A stretch of DNA of 64,000 nucleotides from Glaciecola sp. GTDB lineage: Bacteria > Pseudomonadota > Gammaproteobacteria > Enterobacterales > Alteromonadaceae. The notes under the pieces were generated by a model. That model ran no database searches and was not told where the DNA came from. It saw only the letters and a program-made list of their open reading frames with translations. Location of the stretch: positions 1-64,000 of the forward strand of contig JAAZVZ010000008.1 of the NCBI GenBank assembly GCA_018623155.1. Direction: 5' to 3'. The first letter of the stretch is position 1. Each line of letters starts with the position of its first letter. The translations under genes and the position numbers were made by a program. Shown one piece after another: positions 45,900 to 54,707 of this stretch.

Positions 45900-47819
45900 T
45901 TACTCTAATTCTTGTAAAAATTGACATGCCAAGGTTAAATCTCGAGTGCGACGCATATCGGGTAAACTTGATAAGAAAATTTTACCATAATTTTTTGTGA
46001 CCAAGCGAGTATCACAGATGACTAAAACTCCTGAGTCGTTGACATCCCTAATTAATCGACCCGCTCCTTGTTTGAGGGTAATGACCGCTTGTGGTACTTG
46101 AATATCCATGAAAGCATTGCCACCGCGTTTTTTACAATTTTCGATTTTGGCTTGCAACAGAGGATCATCGGGCGCAGCAAAAGGTAACTTGTCAATCAAT
46201 ACACAAATCAAATCATCCCCGCGAACATCTACCCCTTCCCAAAATGCCCCAGTTGCTAGCAGAACGGCACCGGGTTCTGACACATAACTATCTAGTAAAG
46301 CTTGTTTGGAGGTACTCCCCTGCACGAGCAAGGGATTAGCGACGCGCTGAGCTAATGCATCGGCTACGCGATTGAGCATATAGTGTGATGTAAACAACAA
46401 AAAACAACGCCCACGAGCTGCCATGATCAACTCTTGCGCCACCTCTACTACCCTTTCCAGCATAAGAGGATCCGAGGGTTCGGGTAAATTTCTTGGCACA
46501 CATAAAATGGACTGTTTTTGGTAGGCAAACGGTGAATCAAGAACTAATGTTTTAGCCTTGCCCAAACCCAACATATCTTGATAATGAGAAAAGTGTCCAT
46601 TCACCATTAGAGTCGCTGACGTAAAAATCCAACTTCGCAAAGGTGCCTGCGTGAGTTCAGAGAATTTATCCGCTATATTCAGTGGCGTTTGATGCATAAC
46701 AACCTGTTTAGGCGTCGTTTCATACCAGAGACTGACATCGGGTGCACTTAGGTCAGAAACTTCGGCAAAGTCGGATTTACCTTGCACCAGTCGCTCATAA
46801 ATATTATCGAGTGCTTTGTCTCGGCCAATATGATGTTTTAGCATAGCAACCGTTTCGTGCAATGCTTCCCGTAAGCGCGAATGTTGTTCGGCAATCGCCT
46901 GATTTCGCAAAACGTCTTCCCATTTCCCTTTACTGTTGTGTTCACCAAACAAAATTCGTAGCTCACTTGCATGAAGCGCCATCTTACTCGCCATACGTTC
47001 AACTTGTTCGATGTCTTTTAAACTGCTGCGATATACCTGAGTAATATCACGCGCAGCATCATGCAATAATCTTGTCGAAAAATTCACGCCAAAATATTCA
47101 CTGGCGATATCGGGAATTTGATGCGCTTCATCAAAAATAATCGTTTGAGCTTCTGGGATCAGTTCGCCAAATCCCGTGTCCTTAAGAGCTAAATCCGCAA
47201 AAAACAAATGATGATTAACCACAACGATATCCGCCTCCATGGCTTCAGAACGTGCTTTAACCACATAACATCCCTCGTAATCGGGGCAGTCTCGACCTAA
47301 ACAGTTCTCTGCATTGGAGGTAATGAGCGGAATGATGGACGCATCTTCTGCCAAAGCCTGTAACTCTCCTATGTCACCAGAGTGTGTCACTTCAGCCCAA
47401 TCGCGAACTGGTTTCAGCTCTGACAGGGTATTTTTGTCGCTAAACAATGCTGAAGAGCCCGTGTTTTTCTTCATCCTGTACGTACACAAATAATTAGCAC
47501 GGCCTTTGAGTAAAGCAACTTGCAAAGGGGATGATAGAGCCTCTTTAACCACTGGCAAATCCCGGTGAAACAACTGCTCCTGAAGGTTCTTGGTGCCGGT
47601 AGATATAATCGTTTTCTGTCCTGACAAGAAGGCTGGGGCTAAATAAGCAAATGTCTTTCCTGTACCAGTACCTGCTTCAATAATGCTTTTTTGTTTGAGC
47701 TTAATGGCTTCTTCCACAGCGCAGGCCATATCAATTTGCGCTTGCCTAGGCCGATAACCTGGAATGGCTTGACTAAGCAAACCATCTGCCGTGAACACCT
47801 TTTTGGATTGGAAGCGCAT
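45900..47819 (-). CDS. yoaA: YoaA/DinG-family Fe-S DNA helicase
   Basis: A 639-residue XPD-like superfamily 2 helicase. It has Walker A EAGTGTGKTFAYLAP (~44-58), four Fe-S cysteines (LCTYRMK, then CLGRDCPDYEGC ~165-176), DEAH (IFDEAHQIPD) and the C-terminal motif VI QGAGRLIRD. YoaA acts with the Pol III chi subunit in DNA repair in E. coli. It is co-directional with tsaB and divergent from a small lipoprotein gene. Confidence 0.92.
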   Translation of the reverse strand: MRFQSKKVFTADGLLSQAIPGYRPRQAQIDMACAVEEAIKLKQKSIIEAGTGTGKTFAYLAPAFLSGQKTIISTGTKNLQEQLFHRDLPVVKEALSSPLQVALLKGRANYLCTYRMKKNTGSSALFSDKNTLSELKPVRDWAEVTHSGDIGELQALAEDASIIPLITSNAENCLGRDCPDYEGCYVVKARSEAMEADIVVVNHHLFFADLALKDTGFGELIPEAQTIIFDEAHQIPDIASEYFGVNFSTRLLHDAARDITQVYRSSLKDIEQVERMASKMALHASELRILFGEHNSKGKWEDVLRNQAIAEQHSRLREALHETVAMLKHHIGRDKALDNIYERLVQGKSDFAEVSDLSAPDVSLWYETTPKQVVMHQTPLNIADKFSELTQAPLRSWIFTSATLMVNGHFSHYQDMLGLGKAKTLVLDSPFAYQKQSILCVPRNLPEPSDPLMLERVVEVAQELIMAARGRCFLLFTSHYMLNRVADALAQRVANPLLVQGSTSKQALLDSYVSEPGAVLLATGAFWEGVDVRGDDLICVLIDKLPFAAPDDPLLQAKIENCKKRGGNAFMDIQVPQAVITLKQGAGRLIRDVNDSGVLVICDTRLVTKNYGKIFLSSLPDMRRTRDLTLACQFLQELE

Positions 47820-47920
47820 GGATAATTATGATTCCGCAATATGACCTAAACGAGGTTGAAATTATGCCTGTAGATCCACTAGTATGCTACTGTACGAAAG
47901 GTAAAAAAGACACATATACG

Positions 47921-48205
47921 ATGCGTAAACTAGTTTGGATAGCGATATTATCCGTTTCTACCGGGTTAAGTGGGTGCTCGTCACAAGCAATATACAATGA
48001 TTTACAGCGCAATTTTCAAGCACAGTGCTATGAAAAGTTTATCGGCAGTGCGTTACAAGAATGCCTTGAGCGTTATAATACCCCATACCGTTCGTTCAAA
48101 CGACAAAACGAAGAATTATTGGGTAAGGAAAAAACACCCAGTCTGACTGAGTTTGAGAAAAGCAAAGCCAAAGACGCAGAAGAAAAAGCAAAAACTAAGT
48201 ACTAA
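47921..48205 (+). CDS. Small lipoprotein of unknown function
   Basis: The protein starting at ATG 47921 (MRKLVWIAILSVSTGLSGC) has a clear lipoprotein signal with lipobox LSGC (Cys ~19) and a 75-residue mature part with a Lys/Glu-rich C-terminal helix. The ORF track starts 31 codons earlier, but that extension is not signal-like and would bury the signal peptide. I recognise no family. It lies between a divergent helicase gene and a convergent permease gene, so it is probably transcribed alone. Confidence 0.7.
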   Translation: MRKLVWIAILSVSTGLSGCSSQAIYNDLQRNFQAQCYEKFIGSALQECLERYNTPYRSFKRQNEELLGKEKTPSLTEFEKSKAKDAEEKAKTKY

Positions 48206-48225
48206 GAACAACTAAAATGCACGGG

Positions 48226-49167
48226 TCAGTGCGAAAGCATTTGCCCCCATGGCAAACTTGCTACCCCCATAAACATAACCCAAGTTGCAAAAAACATTTT
48301 GACCTGTACTGGGTTAAACAACAATACAAGGTGCTTGGCAATGGTCCCTCCGACAATCGCACCAATACCTGCAAAAGCCACTATTGGGTAAACAATCGTC
48401 GAAAATCCCTCTGATGAAATGACATTATTTAATACAAAATAGCCAATCCCTGACCATACCGAAAAGGCGGTCAAAATCACCGCACAAGCAATCGACAGGG
48501 TCACCGAAGCATTGCGTAAAATCAAATAGACTGCGACCAACTCTCCCACCCCAACGGATAACCATGCGGTAATCATACCGCCAGCAAACGCCACAATGGG
48601 CAAGGCGATTTTGTCAAACAGGTTGGGTATAAAAATTTGATCCTCTTGTTTCATTTTAGGCAGGGTGACAAATAAAGCCACTGCGAGCAAAATAGAAAAA
48701 CAGCCAAAGACCCAGTGTAATATATTATCTGATTGGGTAACTAAAGCCATCAAACCTGAGTATTGAACCGTCCAAATTCCCAAAAATGAAAACGGTATTG
48801 TTAACCATAGTAATTTAGGCAATACCCGCCAAATCGATCGCAAAAAACTATCTTGTTTCGATAATACATATTGGTCTCGCCAGCTTATGGCACCTGCGAC
48901 CATACCGCAGCATTGAATCGCAAAACTTGTCGCCACAATGTTCATTGGAGTTAATTCAAATTGGTTGAATAAAGGAACAAATACCACACCACCGCCAGCA
49001 CCTGTAGCATTGGCAAATATTGCTCCAACTATGCCAACTAAACTAAATCCTGCGTAATCCTGCACCACTGAAACGGGTTCAGGATGCATAAAGAGGAAAC
49101 CAAATACAGAAAACAACAGTAATAAAAATAAGTAGAGTCTTCTTTTGCGTAGAGCAGAAGTTTTCAT
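48226..49167 (-). CDS. TauE/SafE-family membrane permease
   Basis: About 313 residues with eight or nine membrane segments. GIVGAIFANATGAGGGVVFVPLFNQF (~48-73) is the TauE/SafE motif, and a second repeat includes AGGMITAWLSVGVGELVAVYLIL. The family exports sulfite, sulfonates or other organic anions; the substrate here is unknown. The ORF track starts at 49458, but that extension runs across the divergent DUF2244 gene and is not hydrophobic; ATG 49167 (MKTSALRKRR) is the better start. Confidence 0.85.
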   Translation of the reverse strand: MKTSALRKRRLYLFLLLLFSVFGFLFMHPEPVSVVQDYAGFSLVGIVGAIFANATGAGGGVVFVPLFNQFELTPMNIVATSFAIQCCGMVAGAISWRDQYVLSKQDSFLRSIWRVLPKLLWLTIPFSFLGIWTVQYSGLMALVTQSDNILHWVFGCFSILLAVALFVTLPKMKQEDQIFIPNLFDKIALPIVAFAGGMITAWLSVGVGELVAVYLILRNASVTLSIACAVILTAFSVWSGIGYFVLNNVISSEGFSTIVYPIVAFAGIGAIVGGTIAKHLVLLFNPVQVKMFFATWVMFMGVASLPWGQMLSH

Positions 49168-49249
49168 TATTCTTTGTGTAACAAGCAGTGTTATATAACA
49201 ACCACTGTACACAAACCCTTTTAATAAAGAAAGATACAGCAGAAAAAGC

Positions 49250-49747
49250 ATGGTTGAGATCCAAGAACACCCAGATTCAACAATCATCAAACTCACCCCG
49301 AATCGTTCCGCAACTTGGCGAGAAACAAAGGTTGCTATTGGGATTATGGTCGCTTTAGTGATGACAATTGCATTGGGTTGGGCTGCGGTTGGAGCTTGGG
49401 TAATTTTACCTTTCGCTGGATTGGAAGTAGGATTATTTGCGTATTTTATGTACCGCATTTGTCGTCAGGGCTTTAATCAACAAGTTGTCACAATTACCAA
49501 GGAGTTTGTCCTCATTGAATCTGGCATCATGCGTCGAGAAGTCGCACGCACTTATGATAGAAACCAACTGAGCTTCGAAGTGACAGAAACTGAACGCGAT
49601 TGGCACCTACCCGATATTATCATGTGCTTGGGCTTATATCGCTTTAGTATTGGAGAGTTTCTCAATAAAGATGATCGAGTCAAACTCAAAGACGCCCTGC
49701 AAAATAATGGTCTACCACTCTCCCGCACTCATTGGTGGAAAGATTAA
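49250..49747 (+). CDS. DUF2244 membrane protein
   Basis: A 165-residue protein with two membrane segments (~29-75: VAIGIMVALVMTIALGWAAVGAW, ILPFAGLEVGLFAYFMY) and a soluble C-terminal part. LTPNRSATWRE at the start and the ITKEFVLIESG region fit the DUF2244 family. Its function is unknown. It diverges from the TauE-type permease across an 82-base gap. Confidence 0.82.
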   Translation: MVEIQEHPDSTIIKLTPNRSATWRETKVAIGIMVALVMTIALGWAAVGAWVILPFAGLEVGLFAYFMYRICRQGFNQQVVTITKEFVLIESGIMRREVARTYDRNQLSFEVTETERDWHLPDIIMCLGLYRFSIGEFLNKDDRVKLKDALQNNGLPLSRTHWWKD

Positions 49748-49858
49748 AACCGGTACCACAGTATAATTATTAATTCTATTTATTGGTCAACGCATCAACA
49801 CTTGTGTTCTAATCTTTACTAAATATCCAATCACAATAATAAGCATACGGGTAATACA

Positions 49859-51061
49859 ATGTCTAAATCATTCGATATCGTTCTCTATGGTGCGACAAGC
49901 TTTGTCGGACAGATCACTGCCAAATACCTTGCTCAACATCAAGCCGAAGCTTTCACTTGGGCGATAGCTGGTCGCAATCAAGCTAAATTAGAGTCGCTCA
50001 AAGCCGAGTTGGGGCTGGACGATTTACCTGTTTTACTCGCAGATAGTCAAGATGAAGACGCTTTACGCGCGATGACTACTCAAACCAAGGTAGTTATCTC
50101 GACGGTTGGCCCCTACGCCTTATACGGTGAAACATTAGTCAAAATCTGTGCTGAAACTGGAACGGATTACTGTGATCTGACGGGTGAGCCGCAGTGGATC
50201 AAGCAGATGTTGGATAAATACGAAACGGTTGCCAAAGACAATGGTGCGCGCATTATTCACTGCGCAGGCTTTGATTCCATTCCATCTGATATGGGCGTAT
50301 GGGCGCTTCAAGAACACGCTATTGCAGAGACTGGTCAAGCCATCTCACATATTAAAATGCGCGTAAACAAAATTCGTGGCGCCGCCTCTGGTGGCACCAT
50401 AGCTAGCATGCTCAACGTCATGGCAGATGTCGGCAAAGACAAATCCTTGCGCAAAGTATTGGTCAACCCGTATGTATTGTGTCCAGATGAACATGGTTTT
50501 CATGTACGACAAACCAATCACCAAAAAGCGCAGTTTGAGTCAGATACCAATATGTGGGTGATGCCGTTTGTCATGGCGGCGATCAACGAGCGCATTGTCC
50601 ACCGTACCAATGCGTTATTGGGAGCGCGTTATGGCTCAGACTTCCGCTACGACGAGGCCATGCGCGCCAAGTCAGCCGGACAAGCCTGGGGGATGACCTT
50701 AGGATTGGGGGCGTTTATGTTAGGAGCGGCGACGAGTCTTGGACGCTCATTGATGGCAAAGACTTTTTTGCCCAAACCCGGAGAGGGTCCCAGTGAGCAA
50801 GCGCAACTCAAAGGCATGTTCGACATGCGCTTTTACGGTACAACCTCTGACGGAACAAAACTGGAATTTAAAGTTGAAGGCGATCGCGATCCTGGCTATG
50901 GCTCGACGGCCAAAATGCTCGCACAAGTCGGTTTGTGTCTAGCCCAAGATGTTGGGCAGCTTGAGGGTGGTTGTTGGACCCCTGCCTCTGGATTAGGGCA
51001 ACCCCTTATTGCACGCCTCGAAAAATACGCTGGCGTGACCGTTACTCAAGTTCAACGATAG
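49859..51061 (+). CDS. Saccharopine-dehydrogenase-like oxidoreductase
   Basis: A 400-residue protein with an N-terminal NAD(P)-binding Rossmann fold (IVLYGATSFVGQITAKYL), then VVISTVGPYALYGETLVKIC and CDLTGEPQWI, typical of the saccharopine-dehydrogenase-like/trans-acting enoyl-reductase family. A hydrophobic stretch near 280-305 (MTLGLGAFMLGAATSLGRSLM) may be a membrane-contact region. Homologues act in lipid or polyketide metabolism in other bacteria; the role here is unknown. It stands alone. Confidence 0.82.
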   Translation: MSKSFDIVLYGATSFVGQITAKYLAQHQAEAFTWAIAGRNQAKLESLKAELGLDDLPVLLADSQDEDALRAMTTQTKVVISTVGPYALYGETLVKICAETGTDYCDLTGEPQWIKQMLDKYETVAKDNGARIIHCAGFDSIPSDMGVWALQEHAIAETGQAISHIKMRVNKIRGAASGGTIASMLNVMADVGKDKSLRKVLVNPYVLCPDEHGFHVRQTNHQKAQFESDTNMWVMPFVMAAINERIVHRTNALLGARYGSDFRYDEAMRAKSAGQAWGMTLGLGAFMLGAATSLGRSLMAKTFLPKPGEGPSEQAQLKGMFDMRFYGTTSDGTKLEFKVEGDRDPGYGSTAKMLAQVGLCLAQDVGQLEGGCWTPASGLGQPLIARLEKYAGVTVTQVQR

Positions 51062-51241
51062 TGAAAATTAATTCGTCTAGAGTATGCTCCATTAAGATCG
51101 CCTACTAATTTTTCATAGGGAGGAGGAATGTGATATGGATTGAATTCCAGTCTCTTTCTGAAATGAGCACTGCATTGTTTCTTTTACTCGTAATCAAAAC
51201 CGGCTCATGTGATTGAGCTGTTTCATCAATTTGAGTAAAAG

Positions 51242-51763
51242 TTATTTGACTTTTTTATCGAACCTTTTTGCGGCTTTTTTCTCTAGGATAACCTCGGCTT
51301 GGGTTCGTAGCTTGTTCTTACTCCGAATATTTACAAACGGGTCTTTTGTAGCAACCTGAGGTTGTACCTCTTTGTCCTTCGCTTGAGCCGATGTTTTTGA
51401 ACTTTTAGCCGTTTTGGCTTGGGCAATGGATGCTTGCGCTGTTTCTTTGGCTCTCAAGATTTTGGCTAAAACCGTATTACCTTTGCCTTTTTGCTTGGAT
51501 TCTTCGGCTTCTAAACGCTTGTTGGCGTAATGATTGATGACAAAAAATCCAACTAATAAGGCAATATACGAGCAATATTTATAGATAAAACTCATGCCCG
51601 TTGCGACCACGGGATCTTGCATTTTCGCCCAGGTCAAATAGTCCGAATGCGCCATGTTAATAATCACAACCGTGAAAATGAGCAGCAGTGTTGTGACAAT
51701 GAGGACTTTGTAATTACGCCAGAGCAAAAACGTCAGCGCGTATTTAATTAAACGACTCATCAC
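51242..51763 (-). CDS. Small membrane protein with basic tail, unknown
   Basis: A 173-residue protein with two predicted membrane segments (VLIVTTLLLIFTVVIINMA ~20-38; YCSYIALLVGFFVINHY ~63-79), then a long cytoplasmic-type tail rich in Ala, Lys and Gln. I recognise no domain. It overlaps the upstream 75-residue gene by four bases (TGA/ATG), showing coupled translation of a small gene set. Confidence 0.65.
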   Translation of the reverse strand: MMSRLIKYALTFLLWRNYKVLIVTTLLLIFTVVIINMAHSDYLTWAKMQDPVVATGMSFIYKYCSYIALLVGFFVINHYANKRLEAEESKQKGKGNTVLAKILRAKETAQASIAQAKTAKSSKTSAQAKDKEVQPQVATKDPFVNIRSKNKLRTQAEVILEKKAAKRFDKKVK

Positions 51764-51987
51764 CCAAAGAACCCTAAACCTAACGCGGCCAATACGGCGA
51801 GGAAGCCTTTTTCTTTGAAGGAGTTGAAAATCTTTTGTTCTTCTTCGGCAACGATGATCTCAAGCTCTTCTTCTGAGAAGTCAGCCAAATCTCGTTCGCA
51901 CAAAATAATCCGTACCTTGGCGCGCTCAATCGCTTTATCTCGGATAGCTTGTTTGACCTTGTCTTTTTGATCGATAAAAAACTGCAC
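51760..51987 (-). CDS. Small unknown protein
   Basis: A 75-residue protein with a charged N-terminal helical part (IRDKAIERAKVRIILCERDLADFSEEELEIIVAEE) and a short hydrophobic C-terminus (FLAVLAALGLGFFG) that could be a tail anchor. I do not recognise a family. It overlaps the downstream membrane-protein gene by four bases, and its clean alternation of acidic and basic residues supports real coding. Confidence 0.6.
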   Translation of the reverse strand: MQFFIDQKDKVKQAIRDKAIERAKVRIILCERDLADFSEEELEIIVAEEEQKIFNSFKEKGFLAVLAALGLGFFG

Positions 51988-52015
51988 TGAATACCCTCAT
52001 GTTGAGGTTTACAGT

Positions 52016-52207
52016 CTACACGAAAATATCAAAATACTCCTGTCCGTCATCGTCAATATGTGTATCTTTTTGTTGCGAATTGTGTTTTTGCAGCATCACA
52101 TCATAGGCAGGATGATGGTTTTCTACAGTGAGATCCTTTTCATTTTCTGCGGTTTTGCGACTTTCTAAAGGGCGTTCGACAATCGCGGTTTCAACCAAGT
52201 TTTGCAA
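52016..52207 (-). CDS. Possible small acidic protein, unknown
   Basis: A 63-residue hydrophilic protein with no recognisable domain. The only standard start is TTG at 52207, with AAAGGA about four bases upstream. The frame remains open ~20 codons further upstream (including NKLCADRLKLKDYLQ) without an ATG or GTG, so the true start is uncertain. It lies 28 bases before the 75-residue gene on the same strand and diverges from the his leader. Confidence 0.4.
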   Translation of the reverse strand: MQNLVETAIVERPLESRKTAENEKDLTVENHHPAYDVMLQKHNSQQKDTHIDDDGQEYFDIFV

Positions 52208-52268
52208 ATAGTCCTTTAATTTAAGACGATCCGCGCATAACTTATTACAAGATTCCCTGCCGTAGGCA

Positions 52269-52297
52269 TTGAATCAGCCACCACTATTGGGTATCAT
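52269..52297 (+). promoter_or_regulatory. Predicted his operon promoter
   Basis: TTGAAT and TATCAT are separated by exactly 17 bases. The predicted transcript would start about 20 bases before the leader-peptide ATG, which fits an attenuated his leader. Confidence 0.6.
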
Positions 52298-52324
52298 TCG
52301 CACCATTATTGATATGAGATTTTT

Positions 52325-52369
52325 ATGATTTTCAACAACGCAAACAACCACCATCATCATTTAGCATAA
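52325..52369 (+). CDS. hisL: his operon leader peptide
   Basis: A 14-codon ORF, too short for the ORF track, encoding MIFNNANNHHHHLA with four consecutive His codons (CAC CAT CAT CAT). It lies about 125 bases upstream of hisG and is followed by mutually exclusive hairpins. Ribosome stalling at these codons when charged tRNA-His is scarce should favour the antiterminator. It has fewer His codons than E. coli (seven in a row). The four Asn codons may be chance. Confidence 0.92.
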   Translation: MIFNNANNHHHHLA

Positions 52370-52384
52370 CCTTTCTGGTTTGTG

Positions 52385-52459
52385 CTGGAAGGGTTATTGT
52401 CCTTCCAGTGGCGTTGAAATCGATTCAAGACCCCCGGAAGGCACTTCTGGGGGTTTTTT
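52385..52459 (+). promoter_or_regulatory. his attenuator: pause hairpin, antiterminator and terminator
   Basis: A perfect 8-bp hairpin CTGGAAGG/CCTTCCAG (52385-52408) comes first. The terminator ACCCCCGGAA/TTCTGGGGGT (52430-52454) is followed by six T. The CCTTCC of the first hairpin can instead pair with GGAAGG at 52436-52441, which would break the terminator. This is the expected A:B / B:C / C:D switch of a His attenuator. Confidence 0.9.
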
Positions 52460-52495
52460 GTTAGCGTTTGTACTCACATTTTTTAAGGAATATAC

Positions 52496-53395
52496 ATGAG
52501 TGACAGCAACCGATTACGTATCGCCATCCAAAAATCAGGGCGACTATCAGACGACTCAATTGCTTTGTTAAAGGCAATAGGTGTCAAATTACAAATCCGA
52601 GACCGGTTACTTATCGCTCACTCTACCAATATGCCGATTGATTTGTTGCGTGTGCGTGACGACGATATCCCAGGATTGGTTATGGATGGCGTGGTAGATT
52701 TGGGCTTTATCGGTGAAAACGAACTGGAAGAAAAAATGCTTGAACGTCAAGCTTCCGGTAAGCCAAGTGAATTTAAAACTCTACGTCGTCTTGATTACGG
52801 CGGTTGCCGCTTATCTATCGCCGTGCCAAATGAATTACATTACGACGGTGTACAATCTTTAGAAGGCAAAAAAGTTGCCACTACTTACCCTTATCTTCTT
52901 GAACGTTTCTTTGCTGAAAAAGGCGTGAACGCCCAAGCAGTTATGCTGACCGGTTCGGTCGAAGTTGCCCCTCGTGCGGGTGTCGCAGATGCAATTTGTG
53001 ACTTGGTGTCCACCGGTGCTACGCTAGAAGCCAATGGCTTACATGAAGAAGATATCATCTTCAAATCCAAAGCGGTTCTTATCCAACGCAGCGGTGTGCT
53101 AGAAGGTGACAAGCAAGACATGATCAATCGATTCTTACCTCGTATCGATGGTGTTATTCAAGCCAAAGAATCAAAATATATTATGTTACACGCACCCAAA
53201 GCGTATTTGGAGCAAGTTAAATCATTACTGCCTGGCGCTGAGAATCCAACTGTTCTGCCCCTTGCACAATCCGACGACACAGTGGCAATTCACGTGGTGT
53301 CTTCTGAGGATTTGTTCTGGACAACAATGGAAAAACTCAAAGCACTAGGCTGTAGTTCTATTTTAGTCATGCCAATTGAAAAAATGATGGGTTAA
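52496..53395 (+). CDS. hisG: ATP phosphoribosyltransferase (long form)
   Basis: First enzyme of histidine synthesis: joins ATP and PRPP. The 299-residue length and C-terminal regulatory domain (~225-299) mark the long, HisZ-independent form that is inhibited by histidine. Motifs include [15 protein letters not shown] at the N-terminus and the PRPP-binding [16 protein letters not shown] (~160-175). AAGGA precedes the start. hisD follows seven bases later. Confidence 0.97.
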   Translation: MSDSNRLRIAIQKSGRLSDDSIALLKAIGVKLQIRDRLLIAHSTNMPIDLLRVRDDDIPGLVMDGVVDLGFIGENELEEKMLERQASGKPSEFKTLRRLDYGGCRLSIAVPNELHYDGVQSLEGKKVATTYPYLLERFFAEKGVNAQAVMLTGSVEVAPRAGVADAICDLVSTGATLEANGLHEEDIIFKSKAVLIQRSGVLEGDKQDMINRFLPRIDGVIQAKESKYIMLHAPKAYLEQVKSLLPGAENPTVLPLAQSDDTVAIHVVSSEDLFWTTMEKLKALGCSSILVMPIEKMMG

Positions 53396-53402
53396 ATCGC
53401 AC

Positions 53403-54707
53403 ATGCTGATCCAATGGTCACAACTATCTAACGAAGCTCGTATTGATGCACTGGCTCGTCCTGCTCAACGTGTCAATCCACAGCTGACTCAACAAGTACG
53501 AGCCATTGTTGAATGCATTGCCACCGAAGGTGATGCGGGCTTATTACGCTACACCGCGAAGTTTGACAAGGTAGAGCTTGATTCTCTAGCATTAACAGAA
53601 GAACGCAAGGCCACCGCAGTGGCATTGCTTGACCCTGCCGTGAAAGCATCGATTGATGTAGCCTATCGTAATATTAAAGCGTTTCACGAAGCGCAAATGC
53701 CTAAAGATGTTGAGCTTGAGACTCAGCCAGGTGTGCTGTGTGAGCTCAAACACGTTGCTCTGGATGCAGTTGGTTTATATGTGCCTGGAGGATCTGCGCC
53801 TCTACCTTCAACCGTTTTGATGCTGGGTACCACTGCACAAGTCGCAGGCTGTCCACGCAAAGTGTTGGTGAGCCCACCGAGTCCGGAACAGTCTTTATCT
53901 CCTGAAATTATTTATGCCGCGCAGTTATGCGGTATCGATGAGATTTACTTGGTCGGCGGTGCACATGCCGTTGCAGCCTTGGCGCTAGGCACTGAAACCA
54001 TTGCCAAAGTAGATAAAATCTTTGGTCCAGGTAACAGTTATGTCACTGAAGCCAAACAACAAGTCACTATGCTGGCGGGAGGCCCTGCGATTGACATGCC
54101 AGCGGGACCTTCAGAAGTATTAGTCCTTGCAGATGGACAAGCAGATGCAGATTTTGTGGCATCGGATTTGTTATCCCAGGCCGAGCATGGCAAAGATTCT
54201 CAGGCGATTTTGGTCACTGATTCCCTTGAGTTTGCCCAATCGGTTCAGTTGGCAGTGGACACACAACTCGCGCAACTAAGTCGTTGTGAAATCGCCAGTC
54301 ACGCCATGCAATATGCTCGCTATATTGTCTGTTCCAGTATTGATGAAGCGATCGATGTATCGAATCAGTATGCGCCTGAACATCTTATTGTACAGGTTCA
54401 AGATACCCATGCTGCCTTAGCCAAATTAAAATATGCAGGGTCGATTTTTGTTGGCCCCTATTCACCTGAGTCGGCTGGAGATTATGCTTCTGGTACAAAT
54501 CACGTATTACCAACCTATGGATACTCACGTAATTATTCGAGTTTAGGTCTGATGGATTTTATCCGACGTTATACGGTACAAACATTATCAGCTCAAGGGA
54601 TCCAAGAACTAGGTCCTGATATTATGCGTATTGCTGATGCGGAAGGTTTAGACGCCCATCGCAATGCGGTGGCGATTCGTTTAGCCAAACTGGGAGATAA
54701 AAAGTGA
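53403..54707 (+). CDS. hisD: Histidinol dehydrogenase
   Basis: Last enzyme of the pathway: oxidises L-histidinol to histidine with two NAD. The 434-residue protein has YVPGGSAPLPSTVLMLG, VGGAHAVAALALGTETI, FGPGNSYVTEAK, the zinc-site region SQAEHGKDSQAIL and the catalytic YAPEHLIV, and SAGDYASGTNHVLPT. It overlaps hisC by four bases (GTGA). Confidence 0.97.
   Translation: MLIQWSQLSNEARIDALARPAQRVNPQLTQQVRAIVECIATEGDAGLLRYTAKFDKVELDSLALTEERKATAVALLDPAVKASIDVAYRNIKAFHEAQMPKDVELETQPGVLCELKHVALDAVGLYVPGGSAPLPSTVLMLGTTAQVAGCPRKVLVSPPSPEQSLSPEIIYAAQLCGIDEIYLVGGAHAVAALALGTETIAKVDKIFGPGNSYVTEAKQQVTMLAGGPAIDMPAGPSEVLVLADGQADADFVASDLLSQAEHGKDSQAILVTDSLEFAQSVQLAVDTQLAQLSRCEIASHAMQYARYIVCSSIDEAIDVSNQYAPEHLIVQVQDTHAALAKLKYAGSIFVGPYSPESAGDYASGTNHVLPTYGYSRNYSSLGLMDFIRRYTVQTLSAQGIQELGPDIMRIADAEGLDAHRNAVAIRLAKLGDKK

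Noticed and set aside
48226-49458. 410-residue version of the TauE/SafE permease
   Set aside because: The extra ~97 residues run opposite the DUF2244 coding region and are not membrane-like. The ATG at 49167 fits the family.
52325-52369. Poly-His/Asn stretch as simple repeat
   Set aside because: It is better explained as the his leader peptide because of its position before matched attenuator hairpins and hisG.
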